From: Kluyvera sp047971185
GTDB lineage: Bacteria; Pseudomonadota; Gammaproteobacteria; Enterobacterales; Enterobacteriaceae
Assembly (NCBI RefSeq): GCF_047971185.1
Contig: NZ_JBKDZH010000056.1
Span: 6,932-70,931 of the forward strand
DNA: 64,000 nt
Direction: 5' to 3'
The translations under genes were made by a program, and so were the position numbers. The notes beneath the pieces are model-generated. The model did no database searches and was not told the origin of the DNA. It saw only the letters and a list, made by a program, of their open reading frames with translations. This document shows positions 54,218 through 63,977 of this stretch, in pieces (the stretch's first letter is position 1; every line of letters starts with the position of its first letter).

Positions 54218-56395
54218 ATGTCTCACTCTTCCAACATCCGCAACGGCCGCCTGGCGCCGTCAATGCTGGCCATGGGCATCGCCCTGGCGTTGTCTCCCGG
54301 CTTAAGCTTTGCCGCTGGCGAAGATACGATTATCGTTGACGGCACCAGCAATACGGGCACCGACAGCGAAACGCAGGACTACAGCGTTAAAACCACCACC
54401 GCCGGCACGAAAATGCAGATGGTCCAGCGCGATATTCCCCAGTCGGTCACCATCGTCAGCGAGCAGCGCATGCAGGATCAGCAGCTGCAAACGCTGGGCG
54501 ACGTGATGAACAACACCATGGGCATCACCAGCAGCCAGGCCGATTCCGACCGTACCAGCTACTACTCTCGCGGCTTTGAGATTGATAACTACATGGTCGA
54601 CGGGATCCCGACCTATTTTGAATCCCGCTGGAATCTGGGCGACGCCCTTTCCGACACCGCGCTGTTTGAACGCGTGGAAGTGGTACGCGGTGCAAATGGC
54701 CTGATGACCGGCACCGGCAACCCTTCCGCCTCGATCAACATGGTGCGCAAACACGCCACCAGCCAAACCTTCAAAGGCAACCTTTCTGCCGAATACGGCA
54801 GCTGGAACAAGCAGCGCTACGTCGCCGACCTGCAAAGCCCGCTGACCGACGATGGCAAAGTGCGCGCGCGTATTGTGGCCGGTTATCAGAACAACGACTC
54901 CTGGCTCGACCGCTACAACAACGAAAAAACCTTCTTCTCCGGTATTCTCGATGCCGACCTCGGCGACACCACCGCCCTGTCGGTAGGCTATGAGTATCAG
55001 CAGATTAATATCAACAGCCCAACCTGGGGCGGCCTGCCGCGCTGGAATACCGACGGCAGCACTAACCATTACGATCGCGCGCACAGCACCGCGCCGGACT
55101 GGGCTTACAACGACAAAGACATCAACAAAGTCTTTATGACGCTGACGCAGCGCTTCGCCGATACCTGGCAGGCGACGCTGAACGCCACCCACTCCGAAGT
55201 AAAGTTCGACAGCAAGATGATGTACGTCGACGCCTATGTGAATAAAGCCGATGGCACGCTGGTTGGCCCGTACGGCAGCTATGGGCCGGGCTACGATTAC
55301 GTGGGCGGGACGGGCTGGAACAGCGGTAAACGTAAAGTGGACGCGCTGGATCTGTACGCCGACGGCAGCTACGACCTGTTTGGCCGTCAGCATAACCTGA
55401 TGCTGGGCGGCAGCTACAGCAAGCAGAACAACCGTTACTTCAGCTCGTGGGACAACGTCTTCCCGGATCAGATTGGCAGCTTCGATAACTTCAACAGCGC
55501 CAGCTTCCCGCAAACCAACTGGGCTCCGCAGAGCCTGGCGCAGGACGACACCACGCGCATGAAGTCGCTGTACGCCGCCACCCGTATTTCGCTGGCCGAC
55601 CCGCTGCACCTGATCGTCGGCGCGCGCTACACCAACTGGAGCGTCAACACGCTGTCCTACAATATGGAGCAAAACCACACCACGCCGTACGCGGGTCTGG
55701 TGTATGACATCAACGATAACTGGTCGACCTACGCCAGCTATACCTCCATCTTCCAGCCGCAAAACGACAAAGACAGCTCCGGAAAATATCTGAAGCCGAT
55801 TACCGGCAATAACTACGAGGTGGGTCTGAAATCTGACTGGATGGACAGCCGCCTGACCACCACGCTGTCGGTGTTCCGCATCGAGCAGGACAACCTGGCG
55901 CAGTCTACCGGGGTGCCAATTCCTGGCAGCAACGGCGAAATCGCCTACACCACCGCCGACGGCACCGTCAGCAAAGGCGTAGAGTTTGAGATCAACGGCG
56001 CGCTGACCGATAACTGACAGATGACCTTCGGGGCCACCCGCTATGTGGCGGAAGACAGCGACGGCAAGGCGGTGAACCCGAATCTGCCGCGCACCACCGT
56101 CAAGCTGTTCACCAGCTATCGCCTGCCGGTGATGCCTGAGCTGACCGTCGGCGGCGGCGTCAACTGGCAGAACCGGGTATACAAAGATACCGTGACGTCA
56201 TACGGTACCTTCCGCGCGGAACAGAGCAGCTACGCGCTGGTAGATCTGTTCACCCGCTACCAGGTGACGAAAAACTTTGCCCTACAGGGCAATATCAACA
56301 ACCTGTTTGATAAAACCTACGACACCAACATCGACGGTTCTATCGTTTACGGTGAACCTCGCAACGTAAGCATTACCGCAAGCTATCAGTTCTGA
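54218..56395 (+). pseudogene. fhuE: fhuE, coprogen/ferric-rhodotorulic-acid receptor, broken by in-frame TGA
   Basis: TonB-dependent outer-membrane siderophore receptor. A signal peptide (about 1-32), plug domain (DIPQSVTIVSEQRMQDQQLQ, YYSRGFEIDNYMVDG) and beta-barrel are read from 54218. TGA at 56015-56017 interrupts the frame after ALTDN; reading on in the same frame gives QMTFGATRYVAEDSDGK and the proper C-terminus ending TASYQF at 56395. In E. coli FhuE that codon is Trp (TGG), so one G-to-A change explains it. The truncated product would lack about 125 residues, including the final barrel strands needed for insertion. The rest looks intact, so the change is recent, a sequencing error, or read through. 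Confidence 0.9.
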
Positions 56396-56405
56396 TTTAA
56401 TTGCC

Positions 56406-56445
56406 AGACAAAACCAAGGGAGCCATAAGGCTCCCTATTTTGTCT
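56406..56445 (+). terminator. fhuE terminator
   Basis: AGGGAGCC (56417-56424) and GGCTCCCT (56429-56436) with an ATAA loop; outer AGACAAAA/TTTTGTCT arms extend the stem and provide the T-tract. Confidence 0.85.
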
Positions 56446-56488
56446 GCCTGAGCATCGCGTTCCCCGGCGCCTGAGCTACAGGTTCCAG

Positions 56489-56520
56489 GTAGCCCGTCCA
56501 GGCGAAGCGCCGCCGGGACC
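56489..56520. repeat. REP-like element between fhuE and ptsG
   Basis: GTAGCCCGTCCAGGCGAAGC followed by GCCGCCGGGACC has the REP head and an imperfect GTCCaGGCG/CGCCgccGGGAC stem. It lies between two terminators of convergent genes. Confidence 0.5.
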
Positions 56521-56540
56521 AGTCCCCATCCGTCAGACGT

Positions 56541-56567
56541 AAAAAAGGCAGCCATTCGGCTGCCTTA
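56541..56567 (-). terminator. ptsG terminator
   Basis: On the minus strand AAGGCAGCC and GGCTGCCTT (56545-56553 and 56558-56566) pair and run into six T. Confidence 0.85.
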
Positions 56568-56597
56568 GTCTCCCCAAATTTACGACCGCGAAATAAC

Positions 56598-58031
56598 TTA
56601 GTTATTGCGAATATAGTCGTCCATCTCGGTTTTCAGGTTATCGGATTTAGTCCCGAAAATCGCCTGAACGCCGGAACCTGCCACAACCACGCCCGCAGCG
56701 CCCAGTTTCTTCAGGCCAGCCTGATCCACTTTCGCTACGTCGGCTACGCTCACGCGCAGACGGGTGATACATGCGTCAAGGTTAGTGATGTTTTCTTTCC
56801 CGCCGAAGGCTGCAATCAGCGCCGGAGCCATTTCACTGGTTGCGGTTGCTTTGGCATCTTCAGTGTTGTCTTCACGACCCGGGGTTTTCAGGTCCAGTGC
56901 TTTAATCAGCACGCGGAAGATAACGTAGTACACGATCGCGTAGCAGATACCGACAATCGGGAACAGCCACAGCTTGCTGCTGTTACCGGACAGCACGATA
57001 AAGTCGATCAGACCGTGCGAGAAGGAAGTACCGTCACGCATACCCAGCAGGATACAGATCGGGAACGCCAGGCCAGCCAGAATCGCGTGGATAATGTACA
57101 GGATCGGCGCAACGAACATGAAGGAGAACTCGATCGGCTCGGTGATACCGGTCCGGACCGAGGTCCGCGCTGCGGAGATCATGAGACCGCCCACTTTGGC
57201 GCGGTTTTCTGGTTTAGCAGAGTGCCAGATAGCGATAGCCGCTGCCGGCAGACCGTACATTTTGAACAGGAAGCCACCGGACAGTTTGCCCGCAGTCGGG
57301 TCGCCCGCCATGTAACGCGGGATATCGCCGTGGAAGACCTGACCTGCCGCGTTGGTGTATTCGCCGATCTGCATCTGGAAAGGTACGTTCCAGATGTGGT
57401 GCAGACCGAACGGCACCAGGCAACGCTCGATGAAGCCGTAGATACCGAACGCCACAACCGGGTTCTGATACGCAGCCCACTGAGAGAAGGTCTGGATAGC
57501 AGTACCGATTGGCGGCCAGATGAAGGACAGAACCACACCGGTAAAGATAGCGGCCAGACCTGAGATAATCGGAACAAAGCGCTTACCGGCGAAGAAGCCC
57601 AGGTATTCTGGCAGCTTGATGCGGTAGAAGCGGTTGAACATGTACGCAGCGATGGCACCGGAGATAATACCGCCGAGAACACCGGTATCAGCCAGGTGTT
57701 TAGAGGTAATTTCTTCCGCCGGTAAGTGCAGTACCAGTGGCGCAACCACGGCCATGGTTTTCACCATGATGCCATAAGCGACGACGGAGGCCAGTGCGGA
57801 TACACCATCGTTATTGGTGAAGCCTAACGCCACACCGATAGCGAAGATCAGCGGCATGTTAGCAAAAACAGAACCGCCTGCTTCTGCCATAACATGAGAA
57901 ACGACGGCTGGCAGCCAGCTGAAGTTTGCGGAACCGACGCCCAGCAGGATACCTGCGATAGGCAGCACGGATACCGGCAGCATCAGCGATTTACCGACCT
58001 TCTGCAGGTTAGCAAATGCATTCTTAAACAT
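56598..58031 (-). CDS. ptsG: Glucose PTS transporter PtsG (EIICB-Glc) with odd substitutions
   Basis: Inner-membrane glucose importer and phosphotransferase, 477 residues. EIIC domain (about 1-385) with HHIWNVPFQMQ and GITEPIEFSF, linker (LKTPGRE), and EIIB domain (about 390-477) with the phosphorylated Cys421 in NLDACITRLRVSV. Nearly all residues equal E. coli PtsG as I recall it. The exception is residues 287-294, AARTSVRT, against AALTSFLT in E. coli: L289R, F292V and L293R immediately before GITEP, two arginines in a normally hydrophobic segment. This may alter or abolish transport, or be an assembly error. Single gene, divergent in space from ycfH's end. Confidence 0.93.
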   Translation of the reverse strand: MFKNAFANLQKVGKSLMLPVSVLPIAGILLGVGSANFSWLPAVVSHVMAEAGGSVFANMPLIFAIGVALGFTNNDGVSALASVVAYGIMVKTMAVVAPLVLHLPAEEITSKHLADTGVLGGIISGAIAAYMFNRFYRIKLPEYLGFFAGKRFVPIISGLAAIFTGVVLSFIWPPIGTAIQTFSQWAAYQNPVVAFGIYGFIERCLVPFGLHHIWNVPFQMQIGEYTNAAGQVFHGDIPRYMAGDPTAGKLSGGFLFKMYGLPAAAIAIWHSAKPENRAKVGGLMISAARTSVRTGITEPIEFSFMFVAPILYIIHAILAGLAFPICILLGMRDGTSFSHGLIDFIVLSGNSSKLWLFPIVGICYAIVYYVIFRVLIKALDLKTPGREDNTEDAKATATSEMAPALIAAFGGKENITNLDACITRLRVSVADVAKVDQAGLKKLGAAGVVVAGSGVQAIFGTKSDNLKTEMDDYIRNN

Positions 58032-58036
58032 AATAA

Positions 58037-58056
58037 GGAGTGCTCCTGAGTATTTG
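58037..58056 (-). promoter_or_regulatory. ptsG ribosome-binding region and SgrS pairing target
   Basis: On the minus strand ATACTCAGGAGCACTCC lies just before the ptsG start. It matches the E. coli ptsG region that pairs with the small RNA SgrS during sugar-phosphate stress. Confidence 0.65.
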
Positions 58057-58131
58057 TACTTTATCTACGTTTTCACGCATAGGTGAGAGGGGAGAACCTC
58101 ACCGGTAATCGAGCCTCTAAGGGCTCTTTTT

Positions 58132-58155
58132 ATTTATTACACAGAGTAAAATAAT
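58132..58155 (-). promoter_or_regulatory. Mlc operator of ptsG
   Basis: On the minus strand TTATTTTAC-N5-GTAATAAAT is a near-palindrome with the TTATTT/AAATAA arms expected of Mlc, the glucose-responsive repressor of ptsG. It lies about 100 bp before the start. Confidence 0.6.
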
Positions 58156-58331
58156 TCAGCGTCAGTTTGTTTGACGACAATCACGTTTCAAAGACTTGTG
58201 ACGTACAAACTTAATCTTCTTTACATAAAACGTGTCTGTATGTTGCAAGATTAACATTCACCGCCACTTTTACGGCGGTGAACTGTACTCGCTTTGACCA
58301 TTAATTACGAGCATTAAAATAAGCTCTGAAA

Positions 58332-59126
58332 TCAGGCGGATTGCAGGCGGGCGGGATCGATATGGAAGAGGTTCGAGAAGTTCTCGGTGGTCTGCTGGGC
58401 CAACTGTTCAACGCTGACGCCTTTCAGTACCGCCATGTATTCAGCGACGTCACGCACCATCGCCGGCTGGTTCTCTTTACCCCGATGCGGAACCGGCGCC
58501 AGGTAAGGCGAATCGGTCTCAACCAGCAGCCTGTCCAGCGGGACATAGCGTGCGGCTTCGCGTAACTGTTCCGCATTACGGAAGGTCACAATCCCGGAGA
58601 ACGAGATATAGAACCCCATATCCAACAGCTTGCCTGCCGTTTCAGCATCTTCAGTGAAACAGTGTAGTACACCGCCGCAATCCGTGACTTTTTCTTCCCG
58701 CAGGATCGCCAGCGTATCGGCGCGGGCATCGCGGGTATGGACGATCACCGGCTTGTTCAGCTCGCGACCAATCTGAATATGGTGACGGAACGACAGCTGC
58801 TGCTGCGGCTTGGTTTCCGGGGTATAGAAGTAATCAAGGCCGGTTTCGCCCATCGCCACCACGCCCTCTTCTGCCGCCAGACGGCGCAGTTCTTCAACGT
58901 CGTAGGGTTGATCCTGGTTCAGCGGATGCACCCCGCAGGAGAACACCACTTCCGGGCGATTGCCCACCAGCTCACGCATATGACGGTAGCCCGGCAGCGT
59001 CGTGGCGACGGCCAGCGCAAAACGGACGTCGCGCGCGGCGGCTTTTGCCATCACGTCATCCACGTCTTTATGCAGGGATTGATAATCAAGGCCATCGAGA
59101 TGGCAGTGCGAGTCGACTAAAAACAT
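58332..59126 (-). CDS. ycfH: TatD-family metal-dependent hydrolase YcfH
   Basis: A 264-residue TatD-type TIM-barrel metalloenzyme, probably a deoxyribonuclease. Metal ligands are seen in DSHCHLDG, GETGLDYFY, VIVHTRDA, HCFTED and ETDSPYLAPVPHRGK. The ATG at 59126 (MFLVDSHCH) is the family start; an extension to 59165 is rejected. It lies 10 bp after holB and is the last gene of the tmk-holB-ycfH string. Confidence 0.94.
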   Translation of the reverse strand: MFLVDSHCHLDGLDYQSLHKDVDDVMAKAAARDVRFALAVATTLPGYRHMRELVGNRPEVVFSCGVHPLNQDQPYDVEELRRLAAEEGVVAMGETGLDYFYTPETKPQQQLSFRHHIQIGRELNKPVIVHTRDARADTLAILREEKVTDCGGVLHCFTEDAETAGKLLDMGFYISFSGIVTFRNAEQLREAARYVPLDRLLVETDSPYLAPVPHRGKENQPAMVRDVAEYMAVLKGVSVEQLAQQTTENFSNLFHIDPARLQSA

Positions 59127-59136
59127 AATGTCTCTC

Positions 59137-60141
59137 TTAGAGGTGGGATGCAGGCAGCACCACACCGGGTTGCAGATACTGTTCCCAGCGCAGAAGGCGC
59201 TCGGTGAGGATAAGTTCGCGGTTCAGCCCCGTGACGCTTTGCAGCTGCTCGCGGCAGGTGCAGGCATCGGCGACGATGGCCTGCAGGCGCGCGCCGGAAA
59301 GCGTCTGCGCCAGCTGGCTGACCAGCGGCAGGCTATCGGCGTTAGTCAGGCGCGTAATGCGCTGCTGATACTTGAGCGCATCCAGCAGCAGCGATGACAG
59401 CCAGTGTAAACGCTGTACGACTGAATCATGGTTCAACGACGGCAAAAACGCCAGCCAATCACCGCTGGCGAGGGTAGCCCCCAGCGCCTGGCAGAATTTT
59501 TCACGCGTCGCCCAGGTTTCAGGTGCCAGCAGCGCGAGCGCCGCCGCAGGGGCATGATCGGACAACCGCAGCGCCGTCAGCAGCGTCTCGCGCGAAGCGC
59601 TGGCTTCTCGCTCCAGCCACGCCAGCGCATACTGCTCGCTCGGCGGGGCCAGATGGAAAAAGCGACAGCGGCTACGCAGTGTCGCCAGCAGCCGCGCAGG
59701 CTCCTGACAGGCGAGGAAAAACCAGGTGTTTTTCGGCGGCTCTTCCAGCGTTTTCAGCAGCGCGTTGGCGGCCGCTTCGGTGAACAGCGTGGCGTCGGCT
59801 ATCCACACCACCTTGGCACCGCCGAGGCGCGAATGCTCGTACAGCTTTTCGCTGACGTCGCGGACGGCATCGATGCCCAGCGTGCTTTTGCCCTTCTCAG
59901 GCTGTAGCGCGTAGTAGTCCGGGTGCGTCCCGGCCTGCATCAGCTGGCAGCTGTGGCACTGGCCGCAGCTTTTATGGCCGTCCGGGTTCTGGCACATCAA
60001 AAAGCGGGTAATGGCGTAGACCAGCGAATCGGCCCCCATTCCGCTGCGGGCCTGAACCAGCAGCGCGTGGTGACCACGACCGGCCTGATAGCTCGCGACG
60101 AGCTGCTCAAACGGCGGACGTAACCACGGATACCATTTCAT
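59137..60141 (-). CDS. holB: DNA polymerase III delta-prime subunit HolB
   Basis: A 334-residue clamp-loader subunit that helps load the beta clamp. It has a zinc module with four cysteines (CQNPDGHKSCGQCHSC) and the WFFLACQEPARLLATLRSRC segment with SRC motif; the P-loop region is degenerate (QARSGMGADSLV), as normal for delta-prime. The ATG at 60141 overlaps the tmk stop (ATGA). ycfH follows. Confidence 0.95.
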   Translation of the reverse strand: MKWYPWLRPPFEQLVASYQAGRGHHALLVQARSGMGADSLVYAITRFLMCQNPDGHKSCGQCHSCQLMQAGTHPDYYALQPEKGKSTLGIDAVRDVSEKLYEHSRLGGAKVVWIADATLFTEAAANALLKTLEEPPKNTWFFLACQEPARLLATLRSRCRFFHLAPPSEQYALAWLEREASASRETLLTALRLSDHAPAAALALLAPETWATREKFCQALGATLASGDWLAFLPSLNHDSVVQRLHWLSSLLLDALKYQQRITRLTNADSLPLVSQLAQTLSGARLQAIVADACTCREQLQSVTGLNRELILTERLLRWEQYLQPGVVLPASHL

Positions 60142-60779
60142 GCTTGCTGCTCCGCGACCCACGCGGTGACCGCATCGCGGATATCGCTCATCACTTTCTC
60201 CAGCGGCTGTGTCGCGTCAACGGTGATAATGCTGTCATCCGCCGCCGCCAGCTCAAGATAGCGCGCGCGAGTGCGGTTAAAGAAGTTCAGCGACTCTTGC
60301 TCGATACGATCCAGATCGCCACGGGCGCGGGCGCGCTTGAGGCCCACTTCCGGCGTCACGTCGAGGTAAATGGTCAGATTCGGGCGGAAGTCGCCCAGCA
60401 CCGCGTCGCGCAGGGTGGCCAGCATCGTGCGGTCAATCCCGCGACCGCCGCCCTGATAAGCCTGGGTAGAGAGGTCGTGGCGATCGCCGATCACCCACTG
60501 GCCGCTGGCCAGCGCGGGTTTGATCACCGTCTCGACCAGCTGCACGCGCGCGGCGTAGAACATTAGCACTTCCGCTTTGTCGCTAATCACTTCGTCGCCG
60601 ACCGATTTAATGTCCAGCACCAGGCTGCGCAGCTTTTCTGCCAGCACCGTGCCGCCCGGCTCGCGGGTAAACTGCAGGTCGTTCACGCCGAGGCTGCGCA
60701 AGGTGTCGACAACCACATCCCGCGCGGTGGTTTTACCCGCCCCTTCCAGTCCTTCAATGACGATGTAATTACTGCGCAT
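60138..60779 (-). CDS. tmk: Thymidylate kinase Tmk
   Basis: Phosphorylates dTMP to dTDP. 213 residues with P-loop GLEGAGKTTA, DRHDLSTQAYQGGGRGID and the LID region RARARGDLDRIE. The sequence matches E. coli Tmk. Overlaps mltG by 11 bases and holB by 4, so translation is coupled along the operon. Confidence 0.96.
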   Translation of the reverse strand: MRSNYIVIEGLEGAGKTTARDVVVDTLRSLGVNDLQFTREPGGTVLAEKLRSLVLDIKSVGDEVISDKAEVLMFYAARVQLVETVIKPALASGQWVIGDRHDLSTQAYQGGGRGIDRTMLATLRDAVLGDFRPNLTIYLDVTPEVGLKRARARGDLDRIEQESLNFFNRTRARYLELAAADDSIITVDATQPLEKVMSDIRDAVTAWVAEQQA

Positions 60780-61788
60780 TTTTATCCTTTAGCACTCTCA
60801 GGTAACCCTGCACCGACCGGTTATGGTCTGCAAGGTTGGTATTAAACGTATGCCCGCCTTTGCCATCCGCCACAAAATACAGATACGGCGTTTTCGCCGG
60901 ATGCGCGGCGGCATTCAGCGACGCTTCGCCCGGGCTGGCAATCGCGCCCGGCGGTAGGCCAGCGATAGTGTAGGTATTATACGCGGTTGGGGTCTCAAGA
61001 TCTTTACGCGAGATCCTGCCGTCGTAGCGATCCCCCATACCGTAGATGACAGTCGGGTCTGTCTGCAGACGCATGCCAATGCGCAGACGGTTAATAAACA
61101 CCGACGCCACGCGATCGCGCTCTTCCGCCACCGCGGTCTCTTTTTCAATAATCGAGGCCATGGTCACCAGTTGGTTCTTATCCTTGTACGGCAGATTGTC
61201 CATCCGCCCTTCCCAGACTTTATCGACCTGAGCCACCATTTTCTGATGCGCACGCTTGAGGATCGCCACGTCGGTGGTATGGGCGGTGTACATCCAGGTA
61301 TCCGGCCAGAACCAGCCTTCCACCCACTGCGGGTTATCCAGCGCCAGCGCTTTGGCGACGGTGGCGTAGCTATCGTCGCTGAGCGTGTGCTTTATATAAG
61401 GAGCTTCACGCAGCTGCTTGAGGTAATCGCTCAGACGCATACCTTCGACGAAGCGCAGCGGGAACTGGGCCTCTTTACCGCTGGCCAGCAGCTGCAGCAT
61501 CTCACGGACGGTCATCTGCGGGGTAAAGCGATAGGTGCCGGCCTTGAAGTGCGACAGTTCGGGTTCCAGGCGCAGCAGCCACTGGAAAACGCGCGGACGG
61601 TTGATCACCTTATCGGCGTACAGCTGATCGCCCAGCATCAGTCGCCCGGTGCCCGCTTTCAGCGTAAAGACGGTTTCCTCTTTAATCAGCAGCGTACTGT
61701 CCGCCAGCTGGCGTACCTTCCACATGCCGACGCCAGCGGCAATGCCGAGGACAACCAATATCAGGAGTACAAAACGTAACAGTTTCAT
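60769..61788 (-). CDS. mltG: Endolytic murein transglycosylase MltG (YceG)
   Basis: Inner-membrane enzyme (339 residues) that cleaves nascent peptidoglycan and can end glycan strands. Membrane anchor about 4-25 (LRFVLLILVVLGIAAGVGMW), LysM-like region, and catalytic Glu in TMASIIEKETAVAEERD. ATG at 61788 or 61791 (Met-Met) are both possible, just after the pabC TAG; I chose the one matching E. coli MKK. A longer reading to 61809 overlaps pabC. Confidence 0.95.
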   Translation of the reverse strand: MKLLRFVLLILVVLGIAAGVGMWKVRQLADSTLLIKEETVFTLKAGTGRLMLGDQLYADKVINRPRVFQWLLRLEPELSHFKAGTYRFTPQMTVREMLQLLASGKEAQFPLRFVEGMRLSDYLKQLREAPYIKHTLSDDSYATVAKALALDNPQWVEGWFWPDTWMYTAHTTDVAILKRAHQKMVAQVDKVWEGRMDNLPYKDKNQLVTMASIIEKETAVAEERDRVASVFINRLRIGMRLQTDPTVIYGMGDRYDGRISRKDLETPTAYNTYTIAGLPPGAIASPGEASLNAAAHPAKTPYLYFVADGKGGHTFNTNLADHNRSVQGYLRVLKDKNAQ

Positions 61789-61792
61789 CATG

Positions 61793-62602
61793 CTAATCAG
61801 ACGACTCACAAAGTGGGGCTAAAAATTGATAAAGCTCGCGGGAAGGCCACTGCCACGCCGCGTAACGCTGCACGGGTATCACCGGCATCAGCGCGTTGCA
61901 GATAATCACTTCATCCGCCTGCGCCAGCGCCTCTGGCCGCGCATTCACTTCGACAACGCGATACGGCGAGTGTGCCAGCTGGGCGATAATAAATTGCCGC
62001 ATAATACCGTTCACCCCCGCCTGGTCGAGGCGCGGCGTATACACATCGCGGTCACAGCGCCAGAACAGATTGGCGGCACAGCATTCCGTAAGCCACCCAT
62101 CGCTGTCAAGGACAAGGGCCTCATCGGCGTTTGTCTGCTCAAGATGAGAACGAATCAGCACCTGCTCAAGGCGATTGAGGTGTTTAATACCCGCAAGATA
62201 AGGATTGCGTCCCAGGGGAACGGGACTGAGCGCCAGCGTGATACCCCGCCCCTTCCATTCGGCGTAATGTGCAGGTGCAGCGGCAGTCGAGACAATCCGT
62301 GTTGGCGTGTTACAACCGCTAGCGCTGTAACCGCGCCCACCGGGGCCACGGCTAATGATCACTTTAAGAACACCATCGGATTGCTGTCGCGCGAGCTGCT
62401 GCATTTCCTGCTCCAGCGTCACCCACTCATCAAATATCAAAGACAGCCGCTGGCAGGCCTGTTTAAGCCGCCCGAGGTGGGCAGCAGGCATCTGGATGCG
62501 TCCATTCACCACGCGTGCGGTGGTAAAACACCCATCCCCAAACTGTGAGGCACGGTCATTCACCGCGAGGGTATGCTGCTCGACGCCATTAATTAAGAAC
62601 AT
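61793..62602 (-). CDS. pabC: Aminodeoxychorismate lyase PabC
   Basis: PLP enzyme (269 residues) that makes p-aminobenzoate from aminodeoxychorismate for folate. The PLP-binding Lys is in AGIKHLNRLEQVLIR; N-terminal FLINGVEQHTLAVNDRASQF and FGDGCFTTARV are typical of fold-IV enzymes. AAGGAGCC precedes the start. It is followed by mltG and lies after fabF, with a terminator between fabF and pabC. Confidence 0.95.
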   Translation of the reverse strand: MFLINGVEQHTLAVNDRASQFGDGCFTTARVVNGRIQMPAAHLGRLKQACQRLSLIFDEWVTLEQEMQQLARQQSDGVLKVIISRGPGGRGYSASGCNTPTRIVSTAAAPAHYAEWKGRGITLALSPVPLGRNPYLAGIKHLNRLEQVLIRSHLEQTNADEALVLDSDGWLTECCAANLFWRCDRDVYTPRLDQAGVNGIMRQFIIAQLAHSPYRVVEVNARPEALAQADEVIICNALMPVIPVQRYAAWQWPSRELYQFLAPLCESSD

Positions 62603-62672
62603 AGCGGCTCCTTATTGATGGACGGGTAGTTTGGCAGGATGGAACGTCTTGAACAAGCAGAGAAAGCTGAAT

Positions 62673-62696
62673 AAAAAAGGCCCGCCAGGCGGGCCT
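62673..62696 (-). terminator. fabF terminator
   Basis: On the minus strand GGCCCGCC and GGCGGGCC (62679-62695, one-base loop) run into six T. Confidence 0.85.
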
Positions 62697-62735
62697 ATAT
62701 CAGCATAGTGACCGACAGCCATCAGGCCGTCTGGC

Positions 62736-63977
62736 TCAGACTTTTTTAAAGATCAGCGAGCCGTTGGTACCACCAAAGCCGAAGGAGTTACACAAGGTGT
62801 ACTCCATGCCGCTCACCTGACGCGCTTCGTGCGGTACGAAGTCCAGGTCGCAACCGTCATCCGGGTTATCCAGGTTGATGGTTGGCGGAACGGCCTGATC
62901 GCGCAGCGCAAGGATGGAGTAGATAGATTCTACTGCACCCGCCGCGCCCAGCAGGTGGCCGGTCATGGACTTGGTGGAGCTGACCAGTACGCGGCTGGCG
63001 GCGTCGCCGAAGACAGACTTAACGGCCTGCGCTTCTGCTTTATCGCCCGCTGGCGTAGAGGTACCGTGGGCGTTGACGTAGCCAATCTGGCTGGCTTCAA
63101 TGCCCGCGTCGCGAATGGCGTTAACCATCGCCAGCGCCGCGCCCGCGCCGTTTTCCGGCGGTGACGTCATGTGGTACGCATCGCTGCTCATGCCGAAGCC
63201 AACGACTTCTGCATAGATTTTCGCGCCGCGTTTTTTCGCATGTTCGTACTCTTCCAGTACCACCATGCCCGCACCGTCGCCCAGCACGAAGCCGTCGCGG
63301 TCTTTATCCCACGGACGGCTTGCCGCCTGCGGGTTATCGTTACGGGTAGACAGCGCGCGCGCTGCGCCAAAGCCACCCACGCCCAGCGGGGTACTGGCTT
63401 TCTCGGCGCCGCCGGCAACCATCGCATCTGCATCGCCGTAAGCGATGATACGCGCGGCCTGGCCGATGTTATGCACACCGGAAGTACAGGCAGTCGCGAT
63501 CGAGATGCTTGGCCCGCGCAGACCGAACATGATGGTCAGATGACCTGCCACCATGTTAACAATCGTGGACGGAACGAAGAATGGGCTGATCTTACGCGGC
63601 CCGCCGTTGACCAGCGAACTGTGGTTTTCTTCGATCAAGCCGAGGCCGCCAATACCGGAGCCGATAGCGGCGCCAATACGGTGAGCGTTCTCTTCCGTCA
63701 CTTCAAGGCCAGAATCCTGCATGGCCTGAACGCCAGCGACAATTCCATATTGAATGAAGGCATCCATCTTGCGCTGTTCTTTGCGCGAGATAATGTCTTC
63801 ACAGTTAAAATCCTTTACTAAGCCAGCAAATTTCGTTGCATAGGCGCTAGTATCGAAATGGTCGATCAGGCTGATGCCACTCTGACCGGCAAGGAGAGCT
63901 TTCCAGGTAGACTCTACGGTATTGCCGACAGGAGACAACATGCCCAGTCCGGTCACAACTACACGACGCTTAGACAC
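62736..63977 (-). CDS. fabF: 3-oxoacyl-ACP synthase II FabF
   Basis: Fatty-acid elongation condensing enzyme of 413 residues that extends acyl-ACP and controls the cis-vaccenate response to temperature. Catalytic Cys in IATACTSGVHN, His in NAHGTSTPAGD and KSMTGHLLGAAG. Sequence and length match E. coli. GGAGGACAA precedes the start at 63977; acpP should lie just outside the window. It is followed by a terminator and pabC. Confidence 0.97.
   Translation of the reverse strand: MSKRRVVVTGLGMLSPVGNTVESTWKALLAGQSGISLIDHFDTSAYATKFAGLVKDFNCEDIISRKEQRKMDAFIQYGIVAGVQAMQDSGLEVTEENAHRIGAAIGSGIGGLGLIEENHSSLVNGGPRKISPFFVPSTIVNMVAGHLTIMFGLRGPSISIATACTSGVHNIGQAARIIAYGDADAMVAGGAEKASTPLGVGGFGAARALSTRNDNPQAASRPWDKDRDGFVLGDGAGMVVLEEYEHAKKRGAKIYAEVVGFGMSSDAYHMTSPPENGAGAALAMVNAIRDAGIEASQIGYVNAHGTSTPAGDKAEAQAVKSVFGDAASRVLVSSTKSMTGHLLGAAGAVESIYSILALRDQAVPPTINLDNPDDGCDLDFVPHEARQVSGMEYTLCNSFGFGGTNGSLIFKKV

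Noticed and set aside
54302..55762. Antisense open frame (486 codons) opposite fhuE
   Set aside because: No family resemblance and composition-driven; the fhuE frame explains the sequence.
54218..56395. fhuE interruption as a frameshift or as selenocysteine recoding
   Set aside because: Both halves are in one frame, so no frameshift. The position is Trp in relatives and not a redox site, and no selenocysteine insertion element was seen.
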